From: Cylindrotheca closterium
Lineage: Eukaryota; Bacillariophyta; Bacillariophyceae; Bacillariales; Bacillariaceae
Reading direction: 5' to 3'
Length of the DNA stretch: 42,444 nucleotides
NCBI GenBank assembly: GCA_933822405.4
Contig: CAKOGP040000724.1
Span: 1-42,444 of the forward strand
Notes under the pieces: generated by a model
Told to the model about the DNA's origin: nothing
The model's input: the letters and a program-made list of their open reading frames with translations, nothing else
Databases searched by the model: none
Shown: one piece after another, positions 1 through 10,993 of the stretch
Layout of the letters: every line of letters begins with the position of its first letter
Numbering within the stretch: the first letter of the stretch is position 1
Program-made: the position numbers and the translations under genes

Positions 1-125
1 CAGAATCGGTGATGGGCCACACACATCATCACAACTTTCTAGATTTCCTTTTACGAACGTCTATCAACTTTCCTTTACTTTTATCATCCTCCTAGTAAGT
101 CTATTGCTACACAACGTATTTTACA
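1..125 (+). repeat. 5' LTR of copia A, 3' part only
   Basis: This stretch matches 5739-5863 almost base for base and ends in ..TTACA, as an LTR should end in CA. The first ~58 bp of the LTR, which would carry the promoter, lie outside the window. The six differences from the right-hand copy show that the insertion is not very recent. Confidence 0.85.
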
Positions 126-257
126 TTTGTGCAAAGCCGATTTCGATTGTGTCAATGGTGCTACAACACCGGTTTCGACCATGTAAAACTGTCAAAGGTG
201 TAACGAATGCAACACCAATACGAACGAACTAACTAAGGAATCACTTTTATAGGCAAA
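126..257 (+). other. copia A leader between LTR and gag
   Basis: The untranslated leader should hold the primer binding site directly after the LTR. I could not match a clear tRNA complement here. There is no other gene. Confidence 0.5.
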
Positions 258-1785
258 ATGGCCGCCGCAATTCCTGTTTTTACGATCTATAATGCCATGA
301 TTTTATGCCAAATCCCTGACACTGGGAATTTCCAAGGTCAAACTGACGCTCAACGTATGGCAGAAGAGCTCTTTGACAACGATCAACGTATGGCAGAAGA
401 GCTCTTTGACAACGATTTTGGCACTGCCATGACCAAGTCAATCAAGCAAGTATGCAAGGACGAATTGTGTCAAGACCAAGGGCTCAAGACCGAATCAGAG
501 CATTTGTACAGTGGATTCGCGATGAAATTCGGATGGGCAGGAACCCTGCACAACACCCTTTCCTAGCTGGAGATACATCTACTCTGCTGCAGCGATTGAA
601 CTTCCATCAAAAGTATGTCAAAGATTCTAAAACTTTAATTGACAATACGGTTCCACCCAAGTGGAGCAAAGAACAACAATGAAAGCAATGGGTCAAGCTG
701 CTCCGTGAGTTCTCCGCGCATATATCGGTGTCAATGGCATCCCTCTTGTTTATGTGGTCCGCGAGAATGCAGCTCAAGACCCAACACCACAAGACGATTT
801 TCTTGACGAATACATCAATATGGCCCTACTCGTTGGAACCGCCTTTATTGTGGATAACAAACAAGTGTTGGCTCTACTGAACAAATTTATCATGGGTTGT
901 TCTGAAGCTGAAATGGTAATACAAGCGCTCAATACTACTACTGATGGAAGAGCTGCTTTCTTCGCATTGAAGGCATTTTATGAAGGTGAAGGCATTTTCG
1001 CTCATGATGTCATGGCAGCGGAAAACATCATTGCAACACTTTTCTACGCAGGAGAAAAACGCCCAGCTATGTACTGGCTGAAATTCGAAAAAATATTAAA
1101 TAATGCCTATGCAACCAGGCATCACAAATATGGACGTGTAATGTATACTGACGTTATGAAGCTACAATCCCTCCAACAAAGAATCAAAGCTGACTTCCTG
1201 TCACAGACAAAAGCGGCAATTGAAGCTAACATGCATGCTATTCCTATGACTATGACATATGATCAGGCCATGCGAATGTACTGTTCCAAGGTGACAATTC
1301 CTGTGATAACCGCCGTTACAATGGAAATCATCACTTTGAGTGATGGGAAAGTCATCAAGTACCATCCGAGTTACAACTTTTCTCGTGAACACTTGGACCT
1401 GATGACAAAAGACCAATGCAACACAATGACAGCCAAAAGGACAGCTTATCGCAATCGAAACAAAAATAACCAAGACAATGCTAGTACCAACGAATATACA
1501 AGAAATATAGTCGCACTGACTTCTCTAATTGGAGATTTGACCAACCGTTTGACTGTACCAACGGAAATCACACAAGGAACTGCTGCTACTCAAATCTCCC
1601 AAGTTACTACTGGCACCAACGGGCGCTCCATTATTGGAGGACGTCTACAACAAGCCCAACAGAGACAAAATGGAGGAAGTGGAAGTAATATCTGACTACT
1701 ACCTGTCAGCCGCAGCATCAGCCAAATTTCACGGATCGTTCATGTCATCTCCGAATACTCAGCAACACAAAGACTTGGTGTCTAA
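258..1785 (+). pseudogene. gag: copia A gag (broken)
   Basis: This is the capsid-like Gag of copia A. The ATG at 258 has a good context (caaaATGG). The frame must change near 470 and again near 710 to follow Gag. A TGA lies at 680-682 in the middle frame. From about 721 the reading continues as GVNGIPLVYVVRENAAQDPTP, typical of diatom copia Gag, through helical segments such as DGRAAFFALKAFYEGEG and YATRHHKYGRVMYTDVM. In-frame TGA (1693-1695) and TAA (1783-1785) separate it from the protease, which is in the same frame, so the original was one Gag-Pol polyprotein. No zinc knuckle is seen. A 33-bp tandem duplication lies near the N-terminus. Confidence 0.8.
351..416 (+). repeat. 33-bp perfect tandem duplication in gag
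   Basis: The 33-bp unit beginning caacgtatggcag occurs twice, at 351-383 and 384-416, and encodes QRMAEELFDND twice. It keeps the reading frame. Confidence 0.9.
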
Positions 1786-3206
1786 GAAACTGTGGCTGGC
1801 ACTTACGCCGACAATGAAATAGACACAAACGCTGACACTTGTTGCTTGGGCAGCAATTTCATTATTACTGCTTACACACAACGCTCGGCCGATGTATACG
1901 CCTATGATTCCAGTCTACCGCCAACTCATGTTCCCATTGTTTCAGGGGCGACAGCATATGATTGTCCAGAAACTGGTTCTACTTTTATTTTGATCATAAA
2001 CGAAGCGCTCTACTATGGAAACAAGTTGGACCACTCCTTATTCAACCCAAATCAGATTCGAAGTTACGGTACTCCCCTTTGGGACAACCCATATGATGAT
2101 ATGCATGAAATTGGGATTGTTCATACCACTACGATCAAGGGGCACCAAGCTACTCTTTGGCAAACGTGCTCCCACTAATTTGAAACGTGCCACCATATTG
2201 AGCTCACAAGTAAAGTGCCATGGGAACCGTCCACTGTGCAACTTGGGAAACTCTCAACGCAACGAAATGCGCAGTTTAGATCCTGTGCAACACAACTTGA
2301 AACAATGGCCTGTTGTACAACAAATCAATGCAACTGCTGATAGGTTTCAAGATGTTCCAGTCCGGCCATCATTTGTATCAACTGAACGGCACTCCAAAGT
2401 CACCGCAGAGAATCTTTCTGAACGCTTGGGACTCAGCATTGGTCGAGCAAGAGCTACATTACACGCAACCCTGCAACGTGGAACCAAATCCGCTATTATG
2501 CCACTTGCAAGGAGATATCGAGCTGATCGGATTTTTGAGCGCCCACGATTGAAGGGAAAATTTTCTACTGATACTGCCTACTTCAAACGAACTTTTCTTC
2601 AAGGTAACACTGCCAGCCAGGTATACTTTCACAAATGTGGGTCTTACAGTTGTCACCACTTGCAGAAAGTTAATGATGCAAAAGTTGGACCAACCTTGAA
2701 CAAGTTTATTTCCAAATATGGTATACCTGAGCACCTTACAATGGATGGTGCATCTGTCCAGATTGGACGGAAGACTACATTTATGGATACAATTTGTCGA
2801 TGCAATATCGACCATCACATTTCCAAACCTTACACCCCAAAAGAAAACCCGGCGGAAGGTGGAATTCGAGAGTTTAAACGGAGGTATTATCGATTGATCA
2901 TCAAACACGGTATCCCTGAACGCCTTTGGGACTTTGTCTTGGACTATGTGGTTGACAGAATGAATGTTACTGTCAATTATTCAAAGTACTCTGATGGTCG
3001 GGTACCTTTAGAAATTATAACAGGAATCACGCCAGAAATCACTGAATATCTGGATTTCACGATATATGGTTGGGTGTTCTTTTGCAGCGATGGCGGCTTG
3101 GGAGTCAATCACATTGGCCGATGGCTTGGAGTTTCACACCGTGTGGGACCCATGATGACATATTGGGTTCTTCCAAATAGCGGTATCCCCATTTCTGTGG
3201 ATACTG
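1786..3206 (+). pseudogene. pol: copia A pol: protease and integrase (broken)
   Basis: The protease is marked by EIDTNADTCCLG (catalytic Asp at about 1822), the copia D-S/T-x-A-D-T pattern. The frame changes at about 2135-2150, between the protease tail and GTKLLFGKRAPTNL. Integrase follows, with HLTMDGASVQ and PAEGGIREFKRR giving an Asp and a Glu about 36 residues apart, as in the D,D35E core. The first catalytic Asp is probably in FSTDTAYF. The domain ends with GRWLGVSHRVGPMMTYW, the conserved copia segment after integrase. Near 3200 the frame changes again. Protease and integrase cannot be made from this copy. Confidence 0.8.
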
Positions 3207-5642
3207 GTAACCAACGCGGAACAGCAGACTGATTCCGTCAAACAACAGATGCAACGTTGGACAGCTGATGTCTCTAAGATAGTTGACGCTAAATCTACTT
3301 ACATCAACTGGGGGAAGGAAGACATCCCTCATCAAATGATGTTCGATTCTGACGACGAGGATGACGAATTTATGCGCAATTTTGGTATACTCATCAACCC
3401 AGAGACGCTGCAAGATGGCGACTTTGAGGGGACTGAAGAAGCTGCAGATGACCTTGATGCCCAAGATTACACCAATATGGAGATTGGTTTACGACAAGGC
3501 GCAGAAGGCAAACTCCAAAGGGTAAAGGTGAAACGACGGATAGTGGATGAAAATGGAAGACCAATTGGCGTCGCTAGCTCCAACCAATTGCTCGACACAA
3601 GACAATATGAAGTGGACTATGCAGATGGCGGTACTGAAATATTCGCAGCCAATATACTTGCTGAGAATTTACTTGCACAAGTTGACGAACACGGACATAA
3701 GCACCGACTGATGGAGGAGATTTCGGACCACCGTAAAACCGCTAAGGCAATCACAAAAAGTGCAGGATCGATGCTCCTCCCTAGTGGACGGACTCGAAAG
3801 CGCCAAACAACTGCTGGTTGGGAACTTCATGTGATCTGGAAGAATGGGTCATCCAATTGGGTAACCCTAAAAGACATGAAAGAATCCTTTCCCCTTGAGG
3901 TTGCAGATTATGCCAAGTTAAAGGCTATTGAAGATGAACCAGCATTTGCATGGTTGGTCCCACATGTACACAAAAAGCGTGATCGTTTTATAAGTAAGGT
4001 AAAATCAAAATATTGGGAGGAGGCTATTCAAATTGATCGAGAAAATGGGGACACCTTGTGGCAAGATGCCATCAAAATGGAAAGGAAGAACAATCGAGTT
4101 GCCCTTGAGGAATTTGGCAGGGACATCAAAAAGCTAATTGGATACAAACGCATCGCTGGTCACATGGTATTTGATGTCAAACTTGGTGAAAACTTCCGAC
4201 AAAAAGCTCGATATTGTGCTGATGGACACAAAGCGGAGGCGCCAGCAGTACTGCCATACAGCACTGTGGTAGCCCAAGATTCTGTACGAATATTACACAC
4301 CATTGCAGCATTGAATGGTTTGGATGTCTAGTGCGCTGACATTCAAAATGCTTTCCTCACCGCACCCAATCTTGAAAAGTGTTACATGATTGCGGGCCAT
4401 GAATTTGGAGACGAGGAGGGTAAAACATTCATTGTTAGGCGAGCATTATATGGTTTGAAATCTGCTGCGTTAGCATTCAGGTCCCACCTTGCAGAGACAT
4501 TGGAGAACTTGGGATTTTACTCATCATATGCCGATCCCGATGTTTGGATGCGAGCAGCTATCAAACCAGACGGGGAAGAATACTACGAATATATTTTGTG
4601 TTATGTGGATGACATCTTGTGCATGTCTGAAAACGCTAAAGATGTTATGGAGCAGATAAGCTACAAATTCAAATTCAAGAAGGACAAGATTGAACAGCCT
4701 GAAAGCTACCTTGGAGCGGGTGTCAAAAGAAAGGTTTTAGACGGTCAGCACATGTGGAATATGTCCAGTTATGACTATGTTACAGCTGCTGTGAAGAACG
4801 TCAAAGCAACCCTGAAAGACAATCAGAGGTGGAACTTACCAAAGAAAGCCGTCACTCCAATGAATAGCGATTATACACCAGAGCTAGACGGTTCAAGTGA
4901 GTTAAACGCACATGACCACACATACTTTCAAGAATTGATTGGGGTCTTAAGGTGGGCCACGGAGATCGGACGCGTTGATATTCTACTGGAAGTTTCTCTT
5001 TTGAGTCAATACCAGGCAGGGCCAGGGGAAGGACACATGGAACAATTGTTGCGGATTTTTGCCTACTTGGATCAACACCCAAAGATGACTCTATACTTTG
5101 ATTGGAGAATCCCAAACGCAGATTTTTCCGGAGTCAAGTCATTGTACAAAGAGTTCCGTACTCTATACAGAGATGCTGAGGAACAATTACCATCGAACAT
5201 GCCAAAACCAAGAGGTAGGCGAGTGGGAAGCTTGGCATACGTTGATGCCTCGCATGCAGCAAACAAGAAGACTCGTAGATCGCATACCGGCTATGCCATC
5301 TTCTTGAATAGGGCGCCTATTATTTGGCGCATGGCTCTGAAATCATGTATTGAGGCAATTACGCACTTACGCTACAAGTTGCGTATGTTTGGGATCCCAC
5401 TGGATGAGGAACCAACACAGGTGTTAGTGGACAATGAAGCGGTTGTTAAAAACTCGTCACTGGTAGAATCTACGTTGAACAAAAAGCACAATTCAATTGC
5501 TTATCATTATGCACGTTGGAATGTGACAGCTCAGGTGATTGCAGTTTCATGGATTGATGGTGCAATCAATATTGCAGATGCATTTACAAAGCGATTAACA
5601 CAAATGAGGAGAGAAAACCTTTTTGATTCTTGGGTTTATTGA
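3207..5642 (+). pseudogene. pol: copia A pol: reverse transcriptase and RNase H (broken)
   Basis: From 3207 frame LVTNAEQQTDSV leads into the linker before RT. RT begins near IGYKRIAGHMVFDVK and QKARYCADGH. A TAG at 4329-4331 interrupts just before CADIQNAFLTAP, a core RT motif. RT then continues with VRRALYGLKSAALAF and the catalytic YVDD at 4602-4613. RNase H follows: YVDASHAAN holds one catalytic Asp and VLVDNEAVVKNSS another. The segment between APIIW and RMALKSCIEA, which in relatives holds the TFGSEF glutamate, is missing near 5325, so RNase H is also catalytically dead. The reading ends with ADAFTKRL and a TGA at 5640. Confidence 0.85.
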
Positions 5643-5670
5643 GCAACCTATGGATCACATTGATCCTTAG

Positions 5671-5680
5671 CTTGAGGGGA
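5671..5680 (+). other. polypurine tract of copia A
   Basis: The sequence cttgagggga lies just after the end of pol and before the right LTR. It is the expected position of the plus-strand primer. The exact LTR start after it is inferred. Confidence 0.55.
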
Positions 5681-5863
5681 CCAAATAAAGGTCACCGTGC
5701 TATTAGATACGCACGCATAGTCTGTACGCGGTAACGTACAGAATCGGTGATGGACCACACACATCATCACAACTTTCTAGATTTCCTTTTACAAACGTCT
5801 ATCAACTTTCCTTTACTTTTATCATCTTCCTAGTAAGTCTATCGCTACACAACGCATTATACA
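5681..5863 (+). repeat. 3' LTR of copia A
   Basis: The last 125 bp (5739-5863) match window bases 1-125. The left end is set by the polypurine tract, not by a second copy, so it is approximate. It ends in ..TATACA, directly against copia B coding sequence. Confidence 0.7.
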
Positions 5864-6363
5864 TTGTAATAAACTGGAGGCGGAAAACCTTCTTCGTCAA
5901 GAACTCTGCTGCCCACGTTGGTGTGCAAATCGAGCTCCTTCTCAGCCTGACAGAGTCCATGCATGAGCTCACCATTACAAATGGTGGTTTTGGTACAACC
6001 ACTGTCCATGATGACATGATTGTACAATCCAAATGGGTCTCTTTCTCTTCTGCAGCTTTGAATAAACTGCAGACCTCGATCTGCCTCAGTGGGAAGATCA
6101 GGAAAATCTTCATCTTCACCAGCATAGTGCCAGTCGGCTTGAAGTTCGACATTTGTCGTACCAGCAGGACATGGAATAAGATAGACATCATTGCCATACT
6201 CATCCTTTCCCTTGATAGCATTGTGGAAGACATTTGACGTATCGTAATAGCCAGTCTTTTTCAGTTCGAGCTTGAGTTGCATCAAATCCTTGGGGCACTT
6301 GAGCAACACTGAAGCCTTGATGGCGAAGTTGCATTCCACTGAACGCAATTTCACCATTAGCAT
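5864..6363 (-). pseudogene. pol: copia B protease region of pol (truncated by copia A)
   Basis: The - strand reading contains NHVIMDSGCTKTTICN, an aspartic protease active-site motif (D-S-G followed by hydroxyl residues). It is preceded by a linker with KKTGYYDTSNVFHNA. The frame differs from the upstream Gag spacer, so there is a frameshift near 6320. The reading stops at PPPVYYN, where copia A is inserted. Integrase and RT are not present next to it. Confidence 0.7.
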
Positions 6364-7697
6364 TCATTGAGTAAGGGACAGTCAAAGTGCCGCCACCTTG
6401 AGTTGGAATCTGCATGAGCTGCATTCCCAAAGGAAATTGCATCATCTGATTACCTGTAGTACCAGCAAGTCGCAAAGGTGTGTTAACGCTTCCCGCAACG
6501 CTCGATGCTCCACTTGTGGATGCAGAAGCTCCAGGAACTATAGCTGGAACAGTAGCTGGGAGAGTTGCTCCAATCTGATTCAGATTGAGCTTCTTCCCAT
6601 CGTCAACATATTCATCAGGATGCTTCCGTTGAATCTTTGGTAGCAGTCTGTCTGGGCATTTTGGAGACATATGGTCTTCGTTGCCACATCATAACATGCT
6701 GCCTTCTTCTTTCCATCCTTTGGTTTATTTTCCCTGTATCTTTACCTTCATTAGGCTAGTATTTTTCTTGGTACAGGTTCACTCCCGGATTTTTAATCAC
6801 ATCCATGCAAATCTTCAACATATCTTGTGCTTTGCTGACCGTCTTTGGATAGTAATCCACTTCCCTGCAATAGTTCGTCTGAAGATCCAGCATCAGAGGA
6901 GCTGTTCTTGTTTGATCGCAGTTGCACAGAAGTCCTGTTGCAAGAATGGCCTCTTTGAACTTGTCTTGATCAGCAGTATCGGTGCTAGCAATAGAAGCAA
7001 AATTTCAAAACCAGGCAACGCCATGTAGATCTTGCAGGACTTCAGCATGTCTCAAGAATTGTTCCTTGAAATGCATCAAGTTTTTGTTTGTTCCTTGCTT
7101 CATCGCAAAGCACTTTTGGTTGGCTTCCCAGAAATCCAAGAAGTCATACTCAGCATCAGCACTCTTCTTCATGAATTGTTCAATACGTTTCAAGAGTTTG
7201 ATTGGATCTTCAAGAGTAGTCGTGAAATTGGCTTCACCTTGAAGCTTGATATCCATTGCCTTTGTCACAAACTTCAGCATGACGTTTGATTTGACGGTTC
7301 TCTTGTTTGTCTCAAAGTAGGCTGATCTTCTCATGTTCTTGTCAAGCTTTGCAGAAAAGAGAATCTTGTTTTGGGCCATCTCTGTTTCTCTTGCAACAGC
7401 TTCAGTTTGAGTTGGAGCGTTCAATCTTGGAGCGATCGCATTGAAGTCAATTGACTTCCCATTGCAAATCGATTTCACCATGTCTTCCAAGCACTTCATT
7501 CCCGAAGCTTGGATGTAGTCAATCACTTTTTCTTTGGCATCTTCGTACGACGATCTTGCCTTTCCATCTTTTTCATCTTTCATTGAAAATAGATGTTTCA
7601 CAACTGTTGAACTTGGATTGCTCTTGACTTTCTGAGGAGTCACACGTCCTCTTTGACCACCGGATGAAGAACGCCCCATCGTCAACGAATCACTCAC
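6364..7697 (-). pseudogene. gag: copia B gag with broken zinc knuckle
   Basis: The Gag reading starts near 7697 (MSDSLTMGRSSSGGQ; an internal ATG is also possible). It runs as a helical, lysine-rich protein with a segment KRIEQFMKKSADAEYDFLDFW typical of diatom copia Gag. An in-frame TGA at 7002-7004 follows HGVAWF, after which the same frame continues as NFASIASTDTADQDKF. At 6656-6696 a CCHC zinc knuckle (CY-CGNEDHMSPKCP) can be read only if one base is added, so it is broken by a 1-base loss. A Gly/Ala/Ser/Thr-rich spacer follows. Confidence 0.7.
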
Positions 7698-8217
7698 TCC
7701 TTTGTAGATTAGGCAGTGCTGTTCTTGACGTATTTTTGTTTTGTTGCCTTTTGTGATTGAATGTTAGAATAAAGCAAAATGTGCTCTATCGTGAGTGCCT
7801 TTAGAGCTCAGATCAAACTCTCAGCAATCTAAATTTGTAATCGACTGTACACCACTTTCATAACAATAGTTCTCCTGTGTTAGGTATACTTTGAGTGAAA
7901 TTGTTCCTATTTGATTAACGTTTGGCTTGAATTGATGATTCAATCACAAAAGTGAGTTCAACGATTTTCCCTTGGAAAACCCATTCTTTACGGAACTCAA
8001 TTTGACTTCTACAAGGATTCTGTGTTGGATTCAGTACTTTGGGACATCTTGTATTATTCCTTACTGGATCCAATTCTGACATCACGATCAAAGTCCGATC
8101 GTGCCTGTCAAATCTTTGTACTTGAATAGTTCTCTTGGAACGTAAAAAAACTCATATCCCAACACCCACCAACCTCAGGAGGCAACATCCCCTCCCTCTT
8201 CTGTCATTGAGCTATAG
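7698..8217 (-). other. non-coding, probably leader or LTR of copia B
   Basis: There is no convincing ORF on either strand. The position upstream of the copia B gag suggests a leader and LTR, but without the partner LTR I cannot place an edge. Confidence 0.35.
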
Positions 8218-8621
8218 CATCAATCCAGTGATATGGCCTTGTCCGGCCCTCATGGCTGGGTCCCTGAGTCCATCACTATTGATGGCAGCGAAGGTTGTCT
8301 CTGGTCCAGCCTCTCCTTGCCGGTACTCTTTGTGTCGTCAGTGACGGCTCTTACAAAGCTAAAGTGGGCACAGCCTGCGCACAGATTCTCACCACCGACC
8401 GGACCAACATCATCTGGATCACTTGCCAAACCCCTGGCAGCTTTGATGATCAGAGCTCCACCCGTAGCGAACTCATTGGCCTTCTGCCCTCCCTCATGGT
8501 GCTCAAGTGGATGGCTCAGATTGCCCAACTGAAACTCTTTGCCAGTCACTGTTGGATATATTATGATTTTCAAAGTACATATTTGGAGAAACAAGAAAAA
8601 GAGAATAAATGTGAACAATAG
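8218..8621 (+). pseudogene. RNase H domain relic 1 (non-LTR type)
   Basis: The core reading includes CVVSDGSYKAKVGTA (catalytic Asp), ITCQTPGSFDDQSSTRSELIGLLPSL (Glu) and ends shortly after, before the third and fourth acidic motifs. A frame change near 8290 separates it from GPHGWVPESITIDG, which is the usual lead-in to this domain in diatom non-LTR polyproteins. It is parallel to relic 2 at 9237 but diverged. The remaining 60 codons look random. Confidence 0.6.
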
Positions 8622-9236
8622 AGAAAAGATGTGGACTGACACAACTAAAAATATTGCGCGTGGCGAGTCAGAAAAAGGAGCATATTTCTATGGAAATCAT
8701 CCTATTGATGATGTAAGAAAGCAAGATCCAAGTTGGATCCAAAGTTGGATACTAATCAAAGTACCGGCTACAGTGGAAGGTGAATGGATAAACAAGTTGA
8801 GCTTGCAGCACATCAGGCTGACAAAGAGAGAATTCTGAGAATTTCCACTGAGCTGGAGAAGAAAGAGTCAAAGTCTAAAGTTGACAGATTGTTCTCACTT
8901 TTTATAATATAGCACAAGCAACGAGTGAATTGGTTGATAAAGTAGGGTATCTGATAGATCTATATACTCCTATATACTGTAGATTCATATACTTAGAAGG
9001 CAACAATACCTGGACAGCTAGATTGCAGTCAATTGAACATGTAGATTGCAGGCGGCAGTGGATTGCTTACTTCTAAAATATTATAAAAAGTCACTGAATC
9101 AAATTGGGGGTCGATATATTCCTACGACTTGAAAGAATAGGAACTTGCTCATGATTAGTGGTAGATTTCAGAGTTCTGGATGTGGTTTTAATTGAAGAAA
9201 TGCTGGACAAAACAGTTTGCTGCAAGGCCAAGGTAA
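8622..9236. other. no gene seen
   Basis: AT-rich spacer between two RNase H relics. Only short unsupported ORFs occur. Confidence 0.5.
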
Positions 9237-9963
9237 TTGTCAATACAATATTCCTTGGCCGATGCCCTGTTCCAGGGCCGCCTCATAATCATCAGCGACG
9301 GGTCATACAAAAATGACCTGGGAACTGCTGCTGTTCAGCTCCTTCCCAAATGGGGAAATGCTTGCATTGTCATCCGTTGTCAAACTCCAGGCCTACCTCA
9401 GGATCAGAGTGCCTATCGTAGCGAGTTGATTGGCCTTCTGGCTGGGATTATGGCTGCTGACTGGCTCCTCCAACAATGGTTCCCAGCCCTTAGCCAGCGG
9501 CCGGGTGTCAAGATCGCCTGCGACGGCCTTTTGGCCATTGAAATGGCCTTTGAAGATCAACCCCTTCCACCCACTGATGCACAATTTAACCTGATCTCTT
9601 CCATCCGGGAAGCTATCTCTCGGTCTCCGGTGTCTTGGTCGCCACAGCATGTCTACGGACATCTGGACAAGTCCAACTTATTTGATGAACTCACTTGGTG
9701 GGAAAAGACAAACCTGGAGGTAGATGGCATGGCAGTGGATTTCCGCAAGGAACTAGAGGCGGCCCACCAACTTATCCCCCCCCAATCCTCGGTTCTTCAC
9801 GGATCTGGCAGCTCTTTTTGTGGCTGACACAAAGCAGTCTCGGCTGAGTGACCACTTCATTCAGGAGTGCATGACACTCCCCCGCCTGCTTCGAGTTTGG
9901 ACTGTCTTCCTTAGATGGGGAGAAGAATTGCCTTACTTTCTTCATTATCTTAGATGAGGAGAA
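9237..9963 (+). pseudogene. RNase H domain relic 2 (all four acidic motifs kept)
   Basis: The 196-codon ORF contains IIISDGSYKNDLGTA (Asp), SAYRSELIGLLAG (Glu), VKIACDGLLAIE (Asp) and NLEVDGMAVDF (Asp), the order expected of a complete RNase H fold. It also has VYGHLDKSN before the last motif. In diatoms this type sits at the C-terminus of non-LTR polyproteins. The upstream RT is absent here, so it is a fragment. At the C8 run (9776-9783) the frame is lost. Dropping one C would continue it as NPRFFTDLAALFVADTK and on to about 9960. The first residues (SIQYSLADALFQG) may not be the true start. Confidence 0.65.
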
Positions 9964-9969
9964 GAACTG

Positions 9970-10993
9970 TCGTGCTTTGCTGCTGTTGCCGTCTCCTTTG
10001 TTGAAACCAGCGTCGCTGGTATGGAGATTCAATGGCTCCAATCGGTCTCCCACTGATTCATTTCCTTCACTTTGTCTTTCTGCATTTAGTAACGCTTCGA
10101 CAGCTGCATTACAGAACTTTCCCCGGGGGCATAAAGGTGTACCACTTGTCTGAGATTCTTGATCGACGCATATTGCAATTCCACCATTTGTTCTGGGTAC
10201 CTGGTAGTTTCTGGCTTGGGCTGTTAACCAGATCTGCAATTAATATTTCTGATGGGACGAAGAAAGTAGGAGCGGCTAAAGGAGGGTCTTTGGCACAAGG
10301 TGAGACTGTGTCAACACCTGCAGAAGACAAAGCTACGGATTGGAAGGCTTCAAAGGCACCTACGGAGGGGGGAAAAGGGCCAGAACGGCAAGTAGGGACA
10401 TCGTCAGCCATTGGAACAACGTTTGATAGTGTTGTAGTACTTCTGTTTATAAAGTCCTTGTAACGCTTCAATATCATCTTTATCTGGGTTCCTAGCGCAG
10501 TCTCACTCCTTCCCCAAAGCTTATGAACATTACCCAACAATATGTTATCTCGTGCTGTCAAGCAAAGATGAATTGAAACGACCAAAAGTTCATCTTTTGA
10601 AAACTGCTGGCACTTTCTCTTTCCAAACCATTCCATGCAAAATGTTTCACATTCATTTTTTTCAAAGAAATCTTTTAGGAAATCTTTGTAGCTCTTTTTA
10701 TTCAAAATCAAGTCATCCAATTCCTTGCGATGTATCTCAATTCTTCAATTGATTAACATGATGTTGTACATGGTTAGATTCTTGGTCGACGACTGGCAAG
10801 GGCAGAATTCTGCCCTTGTACAACAGCAAAACTCTTGGTCTTGATCTTTTGCAAGAATCTTATTGACTTCCTCTTTCCCTCTTGGGGTTTCAGCAAATTC
10901 ATGGAGCTCGTATATAATATTTTCTTTTTTTACTGTTGATTTTGGGTGGCATTGGAGCAACGAGCAGATATTTGTAGCAATAGTTAACAACAT
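9970..10993 (-). pseudogene. unrecognised gene, broken
   Basis: Two - strand ORFs in one frame (10993-10745 and 10720-10109) are separated by a single TGA at 10745-10747. The joined reading has charged helical segments (KSTVKKENIIYELHEFAET, KKSYKDFLKDFFEKNECE) and Cys-rich EFCCCTRAEFCPC. A third ORF in another frame (10239 leftwards) begins with TNGGIAICVDQESQ and has two FFSxSK motifs. It overlaps the end and may be a frameshifted tail. No family was recognised. The TGA and the frame change suggest a pseudogene. An unspliced intron is possible but I saw no convincing sites. Confidence 0.35.

Larger units (their letters stand above)
1..5863 (+). mobile_element. Ty1/copia LTR retrotransposon A (degenerate)
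   Basis: Bases 1-125 recur at 5739-5863 with about six substitutions by eye, so these are the two LTRs of one element. Between them lie, in copia order, Gag, aspartic protease, integrase, reverse transcriptase and RNase H, all on the + strand. The protein style matches the CoDi copia elements of diatoms, which is family knowledge. The coding region is dead: it has in-frame stops, at least four frame changes and a deletion in RNase H. The left LTR is cut by the window edge, so the left target-site duplication cannot be read. The element is inserted within the pol gene of copia B. Confidence 0.9.
5864..7697 (-). mobile_element. Ty1/copia retrotransposon B, gag to protease, interrupted by copia A
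   Basis: Reading leftwards on the - strand come Gag, a zinc knuckle, a spacer and a protease. The reading stops at PPPVYYN exactly where the copia A LTR begins. The rest of its pol should lie left of the window, beyond copia A. Its leader and LTR should lie to the right of 7697, but no second LTR is available for comparison. Confidence 0.75.

Noticed and set aside
4329..4331. TAG in copia A RT as programmed readthrough
   Set aside because: It lies within the RT domain, not between gag and pol, and the element has many other breaks.
7698..8217. LTR of copia B placed at a defined position
   Set aside because: No second copy in the window and no clear TG..CA pair next to a primer site, so only a tentative region is given.
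10109..10720. TTG-initiated and other non-ATG starts in several readings taken as true starts
   Set aside because: In this eukaryote-like sequence I took ATG only. For the nuclease-kinase gene the ATG at 35210 was chosen over the TTG two codons upstream.
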